Of a stretch of 64,000 nt of DNA, positions 46,027-56,794 are shown one piece after another (position 1 is the stretch's first letter; each line of letters begins with the position of its first letter). Where the stretch lies: contig NZ_SJOD01000006.1 in NCBI RefSeq assembly GCF_004331175.1, positions 1-64,000 of the forward strand. Reading direction: 5' to 3'. The position numbers were made by a program, and so were the translations under genes. Under the pieces are notes generated by a model. It saw only the letters and a program-made list of their open reading frames with translations. It was not told the origin of the DNA and did not search any database. This DNA is from Acinetobacter sp. ANC 4178 (GTDB taxonomy: Bacteria; Pseudomonadota; Gammaproteobacteria; Pseudomonadales; Moraxellaceae).

Positions 46027-47385
46027 TTATCCCTTCGGATGAGCAGTCGTTTTTCTCATTAACGTTTGATTATCATATTGATGAGATGTGAGGTGTGCTT
46101 GCAGTTGTGCCATGAAATCCATAACCACAACAACAACGATTAGCAAAGAGGTACCACCCAAATAGAATGGAATACCAAAAGAGCTCTGCAAAATCATTGG
46201 CATTAAACACACGATCGCAATATAAATCGCACCAATAAACGTCAAACGATTGAGAATATGATCTAAATAACGAGCAGTTTGCTCACCTGGGCGAATACCA
46301 GGCACATAAGCTCCGCTGCGTTTTAAGTTTTCCGATACTTCTTTCGGGCTAAATACCAGCGCCGTATAAAAATAACAGAAAAAGATAATTAACGCACCAA
46401 AGAGCACCAAATACAACGGCTGTCCAGGCGACAATAAAAGAGCCAAATCTTGAAGACTACGCTTGATTATACCTGCACTCGGATCTGAGCTTCCTACCCA
46501 CTGCCCCAAACTTGCTGGGAATAACAGTAAAGAACTTGCAAAGATCGCTGGAATAACACCTGCCATATTAATTTTTAATGGCAAATGTGTCTGCTGTGCA
46601 GTAAATACACGACGACCTTGTTGTTTTTGAGCATAGTTTACAGGAATACGACGCTGCGCTTTCTCAATAAACACAATTGCTGCCAACACCCCGAGAGACA
46701 ATAAGCCAAAAATAACCAAGCCAATCAGACTTGTTTGACCATTATCTACCGATGAGATTGATTGCATAATTAAATTAGGCAATCCAGCAACAATACCTGC
46801 GAAAATGATCATGGAAATACCATTGCCCACTCCGCGTTCGGTAATTTGTTCACCCAACCACATTAAGAACATAGTACCTGCAACCAATGAAGTTACAGCA
46901 GGAACGTAGAAGGCTAAACCAGCTGACAAGGTAATCCCTTGACTGATTAAACCCGCACACATCCCCGTTGCTTGCACTAAAGCTAAAAGCAACGTACCTT
47001 GACGTGTATATTGGTTAATCTTGCGCTTTCCTTGCTCTCCCTCTTTTTTCAAGGCTTCGAGTGATGGAATTACAGTCGACATTAACTGCACAATAATTGA
47101 TGCAGAAATATACGGCATAATTCCCAAGGCAAGAATTGACATTCTTTCTAAAGCACCACCTGAAAACATGTTAAACAAACCAAGGATTGTACCCTGGTTT
47201 GCATTAAAGAGGTTTTCAAGTGCAGCATTATTAATGCCCGGTACTGGAATATGCGCTCCTAGTCGAAAAACCAACAATGCACCGAAGAGAAACATCATTC
47301 GGCGAATAATTTCACGATATTTCACGTAAAACGGTTGCCCTTTCATCATGTGAACATGACCTGAAGAACTAGGAGACATAGACAC
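46027..47385 (-). CDS. secY: Preprotein translocase subunit SecY
   Basis: 452-aa, ten-helix core of the SecYEG channel for export and membrane insertion. [32 protein letters not shown], the [15 protein letters not shown] region and [18 protein letters not shown] are conserved blocks. In its usual place between rplO and rpmJ, so it is coexpressed with ribosomal proteins. Confidence 0.98.
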
Positions 47386-47391
47386 TCGCGA

Positions 47392-47832
47392 TTACTCCTC
47401 GACTTTGCCGCCAGCAGCTTCAACAGCAGCTTTAGCGCCTTTAGTCAATGCAACACCTTGTACAGTGAATGCACGAGTAATTTCACCAGAAAGTACGATA
47501 CGAGCACGAAGCATATCTTTACGTACAACATTCGCCGCTTTTAAAGTTTCAAGTGAAACGATGTCACCTTCAACTTTAGCAAGCTCTGATAAACGTACTT
47601 CAGCAGTTTTTAAAGCGATTTGGCTAGTGAAACCGAATTTAGGTAAACGACGATATAACGCAGTTTGACCGCCTTCAAAGCCTGGACGAGTACCACCACT
47701 TTTACGTGAGTTTTGACCTTTGATACCACGACCACCAGTCTTACCAACGCCAGAGCCGATACCACGACCTAGACGAAGATTATCACGCTTCGCACCTTCT
47801 GCAGGTGCAAGTTCATTTAAACGCAGAGTCAT
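47392..47832 (-). CDS. rplO: 50S ribosomal protein L15
   Basis: 146-aa assembly protein of the large subunit. The Gly/Arg-rich N-terminal extension ([20 protein letters not shown]) winds into 23S rRNA. Six bases before secY. Confidence 0.98.
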   Translation of the reverse strand: MTLRLNELAPAEGAKRDNLRLGRGIGSGVGKTGGRGIKGQNSRKSGGTRPGFEGGQTALYRRLPKFGFTSQIALKTAEVRLSELAKVEGDIVSLETLKAANVVRKDMLRARIVLSGEITRAFTVQGVALTKGAKAAVEAAGGKVEE

Positions 47833-47835
47833 GGC

Positions 47836-48012
47836 TTATTCCTCTACACTAACCATATAGTAGACTTTGTTGATCATACCGCGGTTAGAAGGCGTATCTT
47901 GCACTTCTACAGTATGACCAATACGACGCAGACCTAAACCTTGTAAGCAAAGCTTGTGATTTTTCAAGCGGTGCGAAGAAGATTTAGTCTGGGTAACTTT
48001 AATCGTTTTCAT
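47836..48012 (-). CDS. rpmD: 50S ribosomal protein L30
   Basis: 58-aa protein starting [16 protein letters not shown], with [20 protein letters not shown] in the middle; the canonical bacterial L30. It sits between rpsE and rplO with gaps of 6 and 3 bases. Confidence 0.97.
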
Positions 48013-48018
48013 GATTGA

Positions 48019-48516
48019 TTACCCTTGAATTTGTTCTACAGAAAGACCACGTTTAGCAGCTACTTTCTCTGGAGAAGTCATATCACGCAAACCTTTGAAA
48101 GTTGCGTTTACAACGTTCGCAGCATTTGTAGAACCGTAACATTTAGCAAGTACGTTATGTACGCCTGCAGCTTCAAGAACGGCACGCATAGCGCCACCAG
48201 CGATTACGCCAGTACCTTCAGAAGCAGGTTGCATGTACACACGGCTTGCACCATGACGCGCATTCACAGGGTGTTGTAAAGTAGTACCAGCAAGGTCTAC
48301 AGTAATCATGTTGCGACGTGCAGCTTCAAGTGCTTTAGAGATTGCAGCTGGAACTTCACGTGCCTTACCACGACCAAAACCTACACGACCGTTACCATCA
48401 CCCACAACAGTTAATGCTGTGAAAGAGAAGATACGACCACCCTTAACAACTTTGGCTACACGATCAACGGCAACCAGCTTTTCAACAAGACCTTCGTTTT
48501 GTTCAACTTTAGCCAT
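48019..48516 (-). CDS. rpsE: 30S ribosomal protein S5
   Basis: 165-aa protein involved in decoding accuracy and mRNA unwinding. The S5 domain is seen in [19 protein letters not shown] followed by [13 protein letters not shown]. Only two bases separate it from rplR. Confidence 0.98.
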   Translation of the reverse strand: MAKVEQNEGLVEKLVAVDRVAKVVKGGRIFSFTALTVVGDGNGRVGFGRGKAREVPAAISKALEAARRNMITVDLAGTTLQHPVNARHGASRVYMQPASEGTGVIAGGAMRAVLEAAGVHNVLAKCYGSTNAANVVNATFKGLRDMTSPEKVAAKRGLSVEQIQG

Positions 48517-48518
48517 GA

Positions 48519-48869
48519 TTAGAACTCCAAGCCGTTTTCACGAGCAGCATCAGCCAAGGCTTTGATACGACCATGATATTTAAAACCAGAACGGTCAAAT
48601 GCAACTTTAGTGATACCAGCTGCTTTAGCACGTTCTGCGATTAAAGCACCTACTTTAGTCGCTGCTTCAATATTACCAGTTGAACCCGCACGTAAAGTAG
48701 CATCTAAAGTTGAAGCTTGCGCTAAAACTTTGCCACCATCTGCTGAGATAACTTGAGCATAGATGTGACGCGGAGTGCGGTTTACACACAAACGAGTCGC
48801 ACCCAATGCACGAATGTGCAAGCGTGTGCTTTTCGCACGACGCAAACGGGATTGTTTCTTTTCGTTCAT
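48519..48869 (-). CDS. rplR: 50S ribosomal protein L18
   Basis: 116-aa 5S rRNA-binding protein. A basic start ([20 protein letters not shown]) precedes the [20 protein letters not shown] block at the C-terminus. Confidence 0.98.
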   Translation of the reverse strand: MNEKKQSRLRRAKSTRLHIRALGATRLCVNRTPRHIYAQVISADGGKVLAQASTLDATLRAGSTGNIEAATKVGALIAERAKAAGITKVAFDRSGFKYHGRIKALADAARENGLEF

Positions 48870-48883
48870 AAGAACCTCGCGCC

Positions 48884-49417
48884 TTATTTCTTCTTAGCTT
48901 CTTTACGAAGTACAACTTCGTTAGAATAACGAACACCTTTACCTTTATAAGGCTCTGGCGGACGGTAACCACGGATATCTGCAGCAACTTGACCTAAACG
49001 TGCTTTATCAGCAGATTTAAGAATAATTTCAGTTGCTGTAGGAGTTTCAGCAGTTACACCTTCAGGAAGCGTATAGTCAATCGGGTGAGAGAAACCAAGG
49101 TTAAGGTTAACAACGTTACCTTTAACCGCAGCTTTATAACCAACACCGATAAGTTGTAACTTACGTTCGAAGCCTTCGCTAACACCTTTTACAAGGTTGT
49201 TAAGAACAGCGCGAGCAGTACCAGCTTGCATCCAAGCGTCTTTCGACTCAGCTTTTGGAGCAACAGCTACAATACCGTCTTCCTGTTTAAGCTCGACCAG
49301 CGCATGCAGGTTGAAAGACAATGTACCTTTACTGCCTTTCACTTCGACCTGCCGGCCGTTCTGAGTAACTGTAACACCGTTAGGCACAGTTACTGGGGCT
49401 TTAGCCACACGAGACAT
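48884..49417 (-). CDS. rplF: 50S ribosomal protein L6
   Basis: 177-aa protein with two L6 repeats near the factor-binding site. It has [17 protein letters not shown] at the start and [15 protein letters not shown] near the end. Confidence 0.98.
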   Translation of the reverse strand: MSRVAKAPVTVPNGVTVTQNGRQVEVKGSKGTLSFNLHALVELKQEDGIVAVAPKAESKDAWMQAGTARAVLNNLVKGVSEGFERKLQLIGVGYKAAVKGNVVNLNLGFSHPIDYTLPEGVTAETPTATEIILKSADKARLGQVAADIRGYRPPEPYKGKGVRYSNEVVLRKEAKKK

Positions 49418-49430
49418 GAGGAATCACCTA

Positions 49431-49826
49431 TTAAGAAACAAAAGCAACAACTTCACCACCAACGCCTGCAGCACGTGCAGCGCGATCAGTCATGATGCCT
49501 TTGCTTGTAGAAACAATTGCAATACCCAAACCTTGCTTAACGCTAGGAAGTGCATCTTTACCGCGATACTGACGTAGACCAGGACGGCTTACGCGTTTCA
49601 CAGTTTCGATAACTGGTTTGCCTTCGAAATATTTTAAAGTGATGGTCAAAGTAGCTTTGCCTTCAACTTCAGCAACTTCTACATTTGAAACATAACCTTC
49701 TTGTTGAAGTACGTTTGCAATTGCAACCTTCAACTTAGAATTAGGCATAGAAACAGATTGTTTCTTTGCCATTTGTGCGTTACGAACACGAGTTAACATG
49801 TCGGCAACGGTATCTTGCATACTCAT
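49431..49826 (-). CDS. rpsH: 30S ribosomal protein S8
   Basis: 131-aa primary 16S rRNA binder. It starts [20 protein letters not shown] and ends with the [18 protein letters not shown] region. In E. coli S8 represses the spc operon at a site overlapping rplE. Confidence 0.98.
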   Translation of the reverse strand: MSMQDTVADMLTRVRNAQMAKKQSVSMPNSKLKVAIANVLQQEGYVSNVEVAEVEGKATLTITLKYFEGKPVIETVKRVSRPGLRQYRGKDALPSVKQGLGIAIVSTSKGIMTDRAARAAGVGGEVVAFVS

Positions 49827-49839
49827 TTATAGTCGCTCC

Positions 49840-50145
49840 TTACCAGCTTGCCTTAACAACGCCCGGTACATCACCTTGCATTACTGTGTCACGTAATTTG
49901 TTACGGCTTAAACCGAACTTACGGAAGTAACCATGAGGACGACCAGTTAAACCACAACGGTTACGAAGACGTACTGGAGATGCATTACGTGGTAATGCTT
50001 GTAACTTCATCATCGCTTCGAAACGCTCTTCATCGCTTGCATTTACATTTGCAATCGTAGCTTTTAATTCAGCACGTTTTGCAGCAAATTTAGCAACTGT
50101 CTTTTCGCGTTTCAATTCGCGATTAATCATACCTTTCTTAGCCAT
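49840..50145 (-). CDS. rpsN: 30S ribosomal protein S14
   Basis: 101-aa long form of S14 without the CxxC zinc pairs. [20 protein letters not shown] is the family signature. Confidence 0.98.
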   Translation of the reverse strand: MAKKGMINRELKREKTVAKFAAKRAELKATIANVNASDEERFEAMMKLQALPRNASPVRLRNRCGLTGRPHGYFRKFGLSRNKLRDTVMQGDVPGVVKASW

Positions 50146-50154
50146 ATCGACCTC

Positions 50155-50691
50155 TTATTTGAACGGGAAGCCGAATGCACGCATAAGCGCACGGCCTTCG
50201 TCATCGGTGCGAGCAGTCGTAGTAACGGTAATATCCATACCACGAATACGATCAATCTTATCGAAATCGATCTCAGGGAACATGATTTGTTCTTTAAGAC
50301 CCATAGAGTAGTTACCACGACCATCAAATGATTTCGCAGAGAAACCACGGAAGTCACGGATACGAGGGATCGCAATAGAGATCAAACGGTCTAAGAATTC
50401 GTACATACGTTCGCCGCGTAAAGTAACTTTACAACCGATCGGCCAACCATCACGGATTTTGAAACCAGCGATTGATTTGCGAGCTAACGTAAGCACTGGT
50501 TTTTGACCAGCAATTGCTTGCATATCAGCTAGAGCACCATCAAGGAGTTTTTTGTCAGCAGCAGCTGCACCAACACCCATATTGATCGTGATTTTAGTAA
50601 TGCGAGGGATATCCATCACATTTTTAACGCCTAAAGTCTCTTGTAATTGAGCTTTAAGTTCGTCATTGTAACGCGTTTTAAGTCTGGCCAT
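50155..50691 (-). CDS. rplE: 50S ribosomal protein L5
   Basis: 178-aa 5S rRNA-binding protein that contacts P-site tRNA. It has [30 protein letters not shown] and [20 protein letters not shown]. Confidence 0.98.
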   Translation of the reverse strand: MARLKTRYNDELKAQLQETLGVKNVMDIPRITKITINMGVGAAAADKKLLDGALADMQAIAGQKPVLTLARKSIAGFKIRDGWPIGCKVTLRGERMYEFLDRLISIAIPRIRDFRGFSAKSFDGRGNYSMGLKEQIMFPEIDFDKIDRIRGMDITVTTTARTDDEGRALMRAFGFPFK

Positions 50692-50706
50692 TGCCTTCTC
50701 AACCTA

Positions 50707-51024
50707 TTACTTCGCTACCGCCACTGATTCACCATTTGACTTGTAAACGCGAGTTTTCACGCCTTCAGTCACTTGGTAACCAACACGGTCAGCCTTTTGG
50801 GTTGTAGCATTAAAAATTGCCACGTTAGAGATATGAAGCGAAGCTTCTTGTGTAACGATAGCGCCTTCAGCACCTGTTGCACGGTTCGGCTTTTGATGCT
50901 TCTTAACCAAGTTAAGGCCTTCAACCATAACACGGTCATTAGAAACAGACAGAACAGTACCCTGTTTGCCTTTTTCTTTACCTGCGATCACAATTACTTG
51001 ATCGCCTTTTTTAATCTTAGCCAT
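50707..51024 (-). CDS. rplX: 50S ribosomal protein L24
   Basis: 105-aa assembly initiator with an N-terminal KOW motif (KKGDQVIVIAGKEKGKQGTV). Confidence 0.98.
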   Translation of the reverse strand: MAKIKKGDQVIVIAGKEKGKQGTVLSVSNDRVMVEGLNLVKKHQKPNRATGAEGAIVTQEASLHISNVAIFNATTQKADRVGYQVTEGVKTRVYKSNGESVAVAK

Positions 51025-51033
51025 GAGTGCCTC

Positions 51034-51402
51034 TTATAGAACTTCAGGAGCCAATGAAATGATTTTCATGAACTGTTCAGTACGAAGTTCACGAGTCACT
51101 GGTCCGAAAATACGAGTTGCAATCGGCGCTTTGTTGTTGTTCAAAATAACAGCTGCGTTATCGTCGAAACGAATAACTGAACCATCTGGACGACGGATGC
51201 CGAATTTTGTACGTACAACCACAGCATTCATCACGTCACCTTTTTTAACACGTGCGCGCGGAATAGCTTCTTTTACAGTAACTTTAATAATATCGCCAAC
51301 TGAAGCATAACGACGATGTGAACCACCAAGTACTTTAATACATTGTACGCGGCGAGCACCACTGTTGTCTGCTACGTCGAGCATAGTTTCGGTTTGAATC
51401 AT
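51034..51402 (-). CDS. rplN: 50S ribosomal protein L14
   Basis: 122-aa protein starting [20 protein letters not shown], with [20 protein letters not shown]. First gene of the spc segment. An 89-base gap containing a long hairpin (51421-51480) separates it from rpsQ. Confidence 0.98.
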
Positions 51403-51420
51403 TGCCCTACTCCAAAACCG

Positions 51421-51480
51421 TGCATCACCGGTCGCAATTTCGAAAGGCTCAAAGAGTACTCGAAATTAACCGATGATGCA
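51421..51480 (-). promoter_or_regulatory. Long interrupted hairpin at the rpsQ-rplN junction
   Basis: The 60 bases fold end to end. TGCATCA pairs with TGATGCA, CGGT with ACCG and ATTTCGA with TCGAAAT, separated by small internal loops and closed by a loop of about 16 bases. It fills most of the S10/spc junction. No T-run follows, so it is more like a regulatory leader or a ribonuclease processing site than a terminator. Confidence 0.65.
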
Positions 51481-51491
51481 AGAACGTTTAA

Positions 51492-51749
51492 TTACTCAGC
51501 AGCAGCTTCAACAACTTCAACTAAAGTCCAAGACTTAGTTTTAGAAATTGGGCGGCTTTCTTTGATTGTCACAACGTCGCCTAATTTAGCAGTGTTGTTC
51601 TCATCATGAGCATGTAATTTAGTTGAACGGCGGATTGATTTGCCATACAACGGGTGTTGAACACGACGTTCGATAAGCACAACAATAGACTTGTCCATTT
51701 TGTCGCTTACTACTTTGCCGGTTAACGTGCGGACTGTTTTTTCACTCAT
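51492..51749 (-). CDS. rpsQ: 30S ribosomal protein S17
   Basis: 85-aa OB-fold primary binder of 16S r[22 protein letters not shown] and the [18 protein letters not shown] region are conserved. It overlaps rpmC by four bases, and is last of the S10 segment. Confidence 0.98.
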   Translation of the reverse strand: MSEKTVRTLTGKVVSDKMDKSIVVLIERRVQHPLYGKSIRRSTKLHAHDENNTAKLGDVVTIKESRPISKTKSWTLVEVVEAAAE

Positions 51750-51943
51750 TGTCCGTTCCCCTGTTTTTCGGTAAGGAGGGTCTTAATACGAGCAATAGTC
51801 TTACGAGTAAGTGCAACTTCGTGCGATTTACCCAATTGACCAGTTGCCTTAGCCATACGAAGACGGAATTGGTTAAGCTGTTGCTCATCAAGCAAAGCTG
51901 TCAACTCTTCTACCGATTTTTCACGTAGATCTTTAGTTTTCAT
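51746..51943 (-). CDS. rpmC: 50S ribosomal protein L29
   Basis: 65-aa two-helix protein at the tunnel exit ([28 protein letters not shown]). It overlaps rplP by one base and rpsQ by four. Confidence 0.97.
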   Translation of the reverse strand: MKTKDLREKSVEELTALLDEQQLNQFRLRMAKATGQLGKSHEVALTRKTIARIKTLLTEKQGNGQ

Positions 51944-52356
51944 TACATTACCGTCCGAGTCACGATAGTGGTTTTAAACGGAAGCTTAGCAGCAGCAAGC
52001 GTAAATGCTTCACGCGCCAATTCTTCGTTCACACCTTCCATTTCGTACAGGATCTTACCTGGTTTGATTTCACAAACCCAGTACTCCACATTACCTTTAC
52101 CGTTACCCATACGAACTTCTAATGGCTTTTCAGTAATTGGTTTGTCTGGGAATACACGAATAAAGATCTTACCACCACGCTTAACACGACGGCTAATGGT
52201 ACGACGCGCAGCTTCAATTTGACGTGAAGTCATACGACCACGTTCAGTTGCTTTAAGCGCGATTGAACCAAATGATACTGTACTACCACGGTGCGCTAGA
52301 CCAGTGTTACGGCCTTTTTGCACTTTACGGAATTTGGTACGTTTAGGTAGCAACAT
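51943..52356 (-). CDS. rplP: 50S ribosomal protein L16
   Basis: 137-aa protein beside the A-site tRNA and peptidyl transferase centre. It starts [19 protein letters not shown] and contains [17 protein letters not shown]. The Arg in the [12 protein letters not shown] loop is the residue that YcfD-type enzymes hydroxylate in E. coli. Confidence 0.98.
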   Translation of the reverse strand: MLLPKRTKFRKVQKGRNTGLAHRGSTVSFGSIALKATERGRMTSRQIEAARRTISRRVKRGGKIFIRVFPDKPITEKPLEVRMGNGKGNVEYWVCEIKPGKILYEMEGVNEELAREAFTLAAAKLPFKTTIVTRTVM

Positions 52357-52359
52357 GGA

Positions 52360-53115
52360 TTATTCTCCCTTGTCAGCAGCACGGTCATTACGACGTCCAC
52401 GACGTTGCTCTTGACCTTCACCACGACCACGACCGCGTTTAGCTGGACGCTCTTCAGCTGGAGCTGGGTTCATGACTTGTTTCATGCCACCCAAGATCTC
52501 ACCACGGAAGATCCATACTTTAACACCAATCGTACCGTAAGTCGTTTCAGCACGCATAGTTGAGTAGTCGATGTCCGCACGAAGCGTATGTAAAGGTACA
52601 CGACCTTCACGATACCATTCTGTACGAGCAATCTCTGCACCACCTAAACGGCCAGAAACTTCAACTTTGATACCTTTAGCACCAGCACGCATTGTGTTTT
52701 GTACCGCACGCTTCATAGCACGACGGAACATAACACGCTTTTCTAATTGAGAAGCAATTGCTTCAGCAACTAAACGAGCGTCTAAGTCTGGGCGATCGAT
52801 TTCGTTGATGCTTACTTGCGCTGGAATACCCATAATTTGAGTAAGTTCACGCTGCAATTTCTCAATGTCTTCGCCTTTTTTACCGATCACGATACCAGGA
52901 CGTGCAGTGCTAATAGTTACTTTAGCAGCACCCGTAGGACGTTCGATAAGAATATTGCTGATCATTGCATTCTTAAGTTTTTTAGTTAAAAACTCACGAA
53001 CTTGAAGATCTTTAAGCAAATATTCAGCGTATTGTTTCGGACTCGCATACCAGTTGGCGTTATGACGTTTTACAACACCAAGGCGGATACCGATTGGATG
53101 AACCTTCTGACCCAT
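52360..53115 (-). CDS. rpsC: 30S ribosomal protein S3
   Basis: 251-aa protein at the mRNA entry channel. It starts [14 protein letters not shown], has a KH domain ([14 protein letters not shown]) and a C-terminal S3 domain. The last 30 residues form a charged Arg/Glu-rich tail ([20 protein letters not shown]), longer than in E. coli. Confidence 0.98.
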   Translation of the reverse strand: MGQKVHPIGIRLGVVKRHNANWYASPKQYAEYLLKDLQVREFLTKKLKNAMISNILIERPTGAAKVTISTARPGIVIGKKGEDIEKLQRELTQIMGIPAQVSINEIDRPDLDARLVAEAIASQLEKRVMFRRAMKRAVQNTMRAGAKGIKVEVSGRLGGAEIARTEWYREGRVPLHTLRADIDYSTMRAETTYGTIGVKVWIFRGEILGGMKQVMNPAPAEERPAKRGRGRGEGQEQRRGRRNDRAADKGE

Positions 53116-53116
53116 A

Positions 53117-53449
53117 TCAAACCCCTACCTTAACGGTAATGTGACAAGTACGCTTAGTAATACGATCTGCACGGCCTTTCGCACGTGGCATAATACGTTT
53201 AAGGCTAGTGCCTTCATCAACGTAAATCGTAGTTACCTTAAGGTCGTCTACATCTAAACTGTTATTGTGTTCAGCGTTTGCAATTGCAGATTCCAATGCT
53301 TTTTTAACCAAAACTGCAGCTTTTTTGTTGCTGAAGTTAAGAATATTAAGCGCGTGAGCAACAGATTTGCCACGGATTAGGTCTGCAACCAAACGAGTTT
53401 TTTGTGCCGAGATAGCGGCACCGCGTAATTTAGCAGTAACTTCCATCAT
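53117..53449 (-). CDS. rplV: 50S ribosomal protein L22
   Basis: 110-aa protein with a long hairpin lining the exit tunnel ([18 protein letters not shown]). Two adjacent ATGs occur; spacing to AAGG favours the second (53446). Confidence 0.98.
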   Translation of the reverse strand: MMEVTAKLRGAAISAQKTRLVADLIRGKSVAHALNILNFSNKKAAVLVKKALESAIANAEHNNSLDVDDLKVTTIYVDEGTSLKRIMPRAKGRADRITKRTCHITVKVGV

Positions 53450-53455
53450 AGCACC

Positions 53456-53731
53456 TTAACGTTTAGATTTCTTGTCAACACCGTGACCGCGATAGGTACG
53501 AGTTGGCGCGAATTCACCAAGTTTGTGACCAACCATGTGTTCAGATACGATCACTGGAACATGGTTACGGCCATTATGTACAGAGATTGTTAAACCAACA
53601 AAATCCGGGAGGATCATCGAACGACGTGACCAAGTCTTGATCGGCTTACGATTGTTAGCAGCAATAGCAGCTTCAACCTTAGCGAACAAGTGCGCATCGA
53701 CGAATGGACCTTTTTTCAATGAACGAGGCAT
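53456..53731 (-). CDS. rpsS: 30S ribosomal protein S19
   Basis: 91-aa head protein starting [15 protein letters not shown], with [20 protein letters not shown] and [12 protein letters not shown]. Confidence 0.98.
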   Translation of the reverse strand: MPRSLKKGPFVDAHLFAKVEAAIAANNRKPIKTWSRRSMILPDFVGLTISVHNGRNHVPVIVSEHMVGHKLGEFAPTRTYRGHGVDKKSKR

Positions 53732-53744
53732 TAGTCAGATTCCT

Positions 53745-54569
53745 TTACTTGACGCGACGATCGCGAATAATCATCTTAGTCGTACGCTTGTTGGTACGTG
53801 TCTTGTACCCTTTAGCTTTTTGACCCCATGGGCTTACAGGTTGAATACCTTTGTTACGCCCTTCACCACCACCGTGCGGGTGATCAACTGGGTTCATCGC
53901 CATACCACGAACGGTAGGACGAACACCACGCCAGCGTGCTGCACCTGCTTTACCAAGTGAGCGAAGGTTGCTTTCTTGGTTAGAAACTTCACCAAGAACT
54001 GCACGGCACTCAACGTGAATTTTACGCATTTCACCAGAACGTAAACGAACGATGGCGTAAGAACCGTCACGACCCAACAACTGAACTGAAGTACCAGCAG
54101 AACGAGCTAATTGCGCGCCTTTACCGATTTTAAGTTCGATGTTGTGAAGAGTAGAACCGATCGGCATGTTGCGAAGCGGCAAGCAGTTACCTGGACGAAT
54201 TGGAGCATCGTTACCAGATTGTACTTTATCGCCGGCGCGAAGGCCTTTAGGCGCGATGATGTAGCGACGCTCACCATCAGCATACAATACAAGTGCAATG
54301 TGTGCTGTACGGTTAGGATCGTATTCAATACGCTCTACAGTTGCAGGAATACCATCTTTGTTACGTTTGAAGTCAACAAGACGGTAGTGCTGCTTGTGAC
54401 CGCCACCAACGTGACGAGTCGTGATGTGACCGTTGTTGTTACGACCACCAGTACGTTTTTTAGCTTCAACCAACGGAGCATAAGGCGCGCCTTTGTGAAG
54501 ATGGTCGTGAACGACTTTCTCTACAAAGCGACGTCCAGGAGACGTTGGCTTACATTTTTGAATTGGCAT
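53745..54569 (-). CDS. rplB: 50S ribosomal protein L2
   Basis: 274-aa protein needed for subunit association and peptidyl transfer. It contains [19 protein letters not shown] and the conserved [15 protein letters not shown] with the essential His near the C-terminus. Confidence 0.98.
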   Translation of the reverse strand: MPIQKCKPTSPGRRFVEKVVHDHLHKGAPYAPLVEAKKRTGGRNNNGHITTRHVGGGHKQHYRLVDFKRNKDGIPATVERIEYDPNRTAHIALVLYADGERRYIIAPKGLRAGDKVQSGNDAPIRPGNCLPLRNMPIGSTLHNIELKIGKGAQLARSAGTSVQLLGRDGSYAIVRLRSGEMRKIHVECRAVLGEVSNQESNLRSLGKAGAARWRGVRPTVRGMAMNPVDHPHGGGEGRNKGIQPVSPWGQKAKGYKTRTNKRTTKMIIRDRRVK

Positions 54570-54580
54570 AATTCTCGTCC

Positions 54581-54901
54581 TTATTCCGCTGTGCTTTCAG
54601 CGGTATCGCCCAAGTCAGCCATTTCAACATCTTGGCCAGCTTTCAGGGTGACGTATGCTTTTTTAACATCAGAACGACGTCCTAATGTTTTACCAAAGCG
54701 TTTAGACTTACCTTTAGTGATCGTTGTGTTAACTTTAACAACTTGAACACCAAAGAGTTGTTCAACTGCTTTTTTGATTTCAAGTTTGTTTGCATCTAGT
54801 GCAACCTTGAAAACTTGAACACCAGCAGTCTCACCTAAAACTTGTGCTTTTTCTGAGAATACAGGTCCTTGTAGGACTTGATAGATACGTTCGTTGTTCA
54901 T
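54581..54901 (-). CDS. rplW: 50S ribosomal protein L23
   Basis: 106-aa tunnel-exit protein, the docking site for trigger factor and [28 protein letters not shown] and [20 protein letters not shown] are typical. It overlaps rplD by four bases. Confidence 0.98.
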   Translation of the reverse strand: MNNERIYQVLQGPVFSEKAQVLGETAGVQVFKVALDANKLEIKKAVEQLFGVQVVKVNTTITKGKSKRFGKTLGRRSDVKKAYVTLKAGQDVEMADLGDTAESTAE

Positions 54902-55500
54902 CCGAGTTCTACCTCAATTTTCTTAGCAGCAGCAACAGACATAACAACTTTATCGAACGCGATCAAGCTAACAGGATCGATTGCAGTAGCATCAACCACA
55001 TCAACGTGTGGAATGTTGCGAGCTGCTAGATATAGATTCTCATCTACAGCATCAGTAACGATCAATGCGCGAGTAGCATTCAAGTCGTTAAGTTTCGCAA
55101 GCAATTCTTTAGTTTTTGGAGCTGCAACAGCAATCTCTTCAACTAATACAAGGCGATCTTGGCGAACAAGTTCAGCTAAGATACATTGCATTGCACCGCG
55201 GTACATTTTGCGGTTTACTTTTTGAGACCAATCTTGTGGACGAGCAGCAAAAGTTTTACCACCACCAACCCAGATTGGGCTACGAATAGAACCAGCACGC
55301 GCACGGCCAGTACCTTTTTGACGGAATGGTTTTTTACCACCGCCAGATACGTCAGCACGTGATTTCTGAGCTTTCGAACCTTGACGACCACCAGCTAAGT
55401 AAGCTGTAACAACTTGGTGTACAAGAGCTTCGTTAAATTCACGACCGAAAGCAACTTCAGATAATTCAACAGCAGAGCCGGAAACAGTTTTTAAATTCAC
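54898..55500 (-). CDS. rplD: 50S ribosomal protein L4
   Basis: 200-aa protein whose loop ([19 protein letters not shown]) reaches the exit tunnel. In E. coli L4 also represses its own S10 operon through the leader; structured leader candidates occur here at 56559-56692. Confidence 0.98.
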   Translation of the reverse strand: MNLKTVSGSAVELSEVAFGREFNEALVHQVVTAYLAGGRQGSKAQKSRADVSGGGKKPFRQKGTGRARAGSIRSPIWVGGGKTFAARPQDWSQKVNRKMYRGAMQCILAELVRQDRLVLVEEIAVAAPKTKELLAKLNDLNATRALIVTDAVDENLYLAARNIPHVDVVDATAIDPVSLIAFDKVVMSVAAAKKIEVELG

Positions 55501-55511
55501 GTTATTTCCCC

Positions 55512-56150
55512 TCAGGCCTTGATCGTAGGACGAACGGTAACGTCGCCACCAGTAGCACCAGGAATCGCGCCTTTAACAACTAGAACTGAACGTTCTGTGT
55601 CGATAGCAACGATCTCAAGACCCTGTGTAGTTACGCGTTCAGCACCTAAATGGCCAGCCATTTTTTTGCCTTTGAATACGCGACCAGGAGTCTGGTTTTG
55701 ACCAGTAGAACCTAAAACACGGTGAGAAAGTGAGTTACCGTGTGTAGCATCTTGGGTACGGAAGTTCCAACGCTTAACACCACCTTGGAAACCTTTACCT
55801 TTAGACGTACCAGTAACGTCAACGATTTGACCAACTGTGAACAAATCAACAGTTAGAATACCACCAACTTCACGACCTTCAAGATCAGCTTCTGTAGCGC
55901 GGAATTCTTGAACTAGACGACCAGCAGCAACACCCGCTTTCGCAAAGTGACCTTTCTGAGCGTTAGTTACGCGAGATTCGCGACGTTCACCAGTAGTGAT
56001 TTGAATCGCTTGATAACCATCAGTTTCAAGCGTTTTGATTTGAGTGATGCGGTTAGGATCAACCTCAATCACTGTTACAGGCACAGAAACACCAGCATCT
56101 GTAAAGATACGGGTCATACCGCACTTGCGACCGACTAAACCAATAGCCAT
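55512..56150 (-). CDS. rplC: 50S ribosomal protein L3
   Basis: 212-aa early assembly protein near the peptidyl transferase centre. It has [30 protein letters not shown] and [20 protein letters not shown]. The upstream in-frame ATG at 56156 is too close to AGAGG; the ATG at 56150 has correct spacing. The Gln in GSTGQNQ corresponds to the methylated residue in E. coli. Confidence 0.98.
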   Translation of the reverse strand: MAIGLVGRKCGMTRIFTDAGVSVPVTVIEVDPNRITQIKTLETDGYQAIQITTGERRESRVTNAQKGHFAKAGVAAGRLVQEFRATEADLEGREVGGILTVDLFTVGQIVDVTGTSKGKGFQGGVKRWNFRTQDATHGNSLSHRVLGSTGQNQTPGRVFKGKKMAGHLGAERVTTQGLEIVAIDTERSVLVVKGAIPGATGGDVTVRPTIKA

Positions 56151-56210
56151 GTGCATAACCTCTAAAAAAGCGGCCTAATTAACTTTAAAAGCGTTAATTA
56201 ACCGAAAGCC

Positions 56211-56522
56211 TTAACCCAAAGCGATCTGAACATCAACACCAGCAGCAAGATCTAACTTCATCAATGCATCAACAGTTTTATCTGTAGGTTGAACGATGTC
56301 GATCAAACGTTTGTAAGTGCGGATCTCATATTGGTCACGCGCATCTTTGTTAACGTGTGGTGATGTTAAAACGTTGAAACGTTCGATGCGAGTTGGCATC
56401 GGGATTGGACCACAAACTTGTGCGCCAGTACGTTTTGCTGTTTCTACGATCTCTTGAGCAGATTGATCAATTAAACGGTGATCAAAAGACTTCAAACGGA
56501 TACGAATTCTCTGGTTAGACAT
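56211..56522 (-). CDS. rpsJ: 30S ribosomal protein S10
   Basis: 103-aa head protein that also acts in antitermination as Nus[20 protein letters not shown] and the [15 protein letters not shown] loop are conserved. The frame extends to 56558, but GGAG before the ATG at 56522 and the standard length fix the start. First gene of the whole ribosomal cluster. Confidence 0.98.
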
Positions 56523-56558
56523 ACCAGTTAACTCCAAGCCAAATATATAAAGAATCAC

Positions 56559-56692
56559 CCTTGACGCATCTCACCCCACTAAATAAAGGGTAAGTGTCAA
56601 GAGCAGTGAAATATCACTAAGGTCATGATCGATGCCACGACTGTCACGATGTTAACTACTTTCTTCGCAGTTAACCCCCTTTCATTAAAGGG
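56559..56692 (-). promoter_or_regulatory. Structured 5' leader of the S10 operon
   Basis: On the minus strand three hairpins follow the promoter. CCCTTT/AAAGGG lies at 56677-56692, GTTAACT/AGTTAAC at 56651-56675, and a larger imperfect stem CTTGACACTTACCC / GGGTGAGATGCGTCAAG at 56559-56601. The leader is about 170 bases. It is a candidate for L4-type autoregulation; no stem has a good T-run. Confidence 0.5.
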
Positions 56693-56698
56693 TCGCTC

Positions 56699-56727
56699 AT
56701 TATAGCCATTGTTTAACGCTTAAGCAA
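56699..56727 (-). promoter_or_regulatory. Promoter of the S10 operon
   Basis: On the minus strand TTGCTT and a consensus TATAAT are separated by 17 bases, about 175 bases upstream of rpsJ. This is the strongest promoter match seen ahead of the cluster. Confidence 0.82.
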
Positions 56728-56794
56728 ATCCATTTTGCCTTTTTTGGTCTTTTTTTCAAATTTCCATGATTTTCAGTTGTTTATTATTTAATCG

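Noticed and set aside
54111-54746. Plus-strand 211-codon frame opposite rplB/rplW
   Set aside because: It is antisense to two unmistakable ribosomal protein genes and has a composition typical of a reverse-strand shadow.
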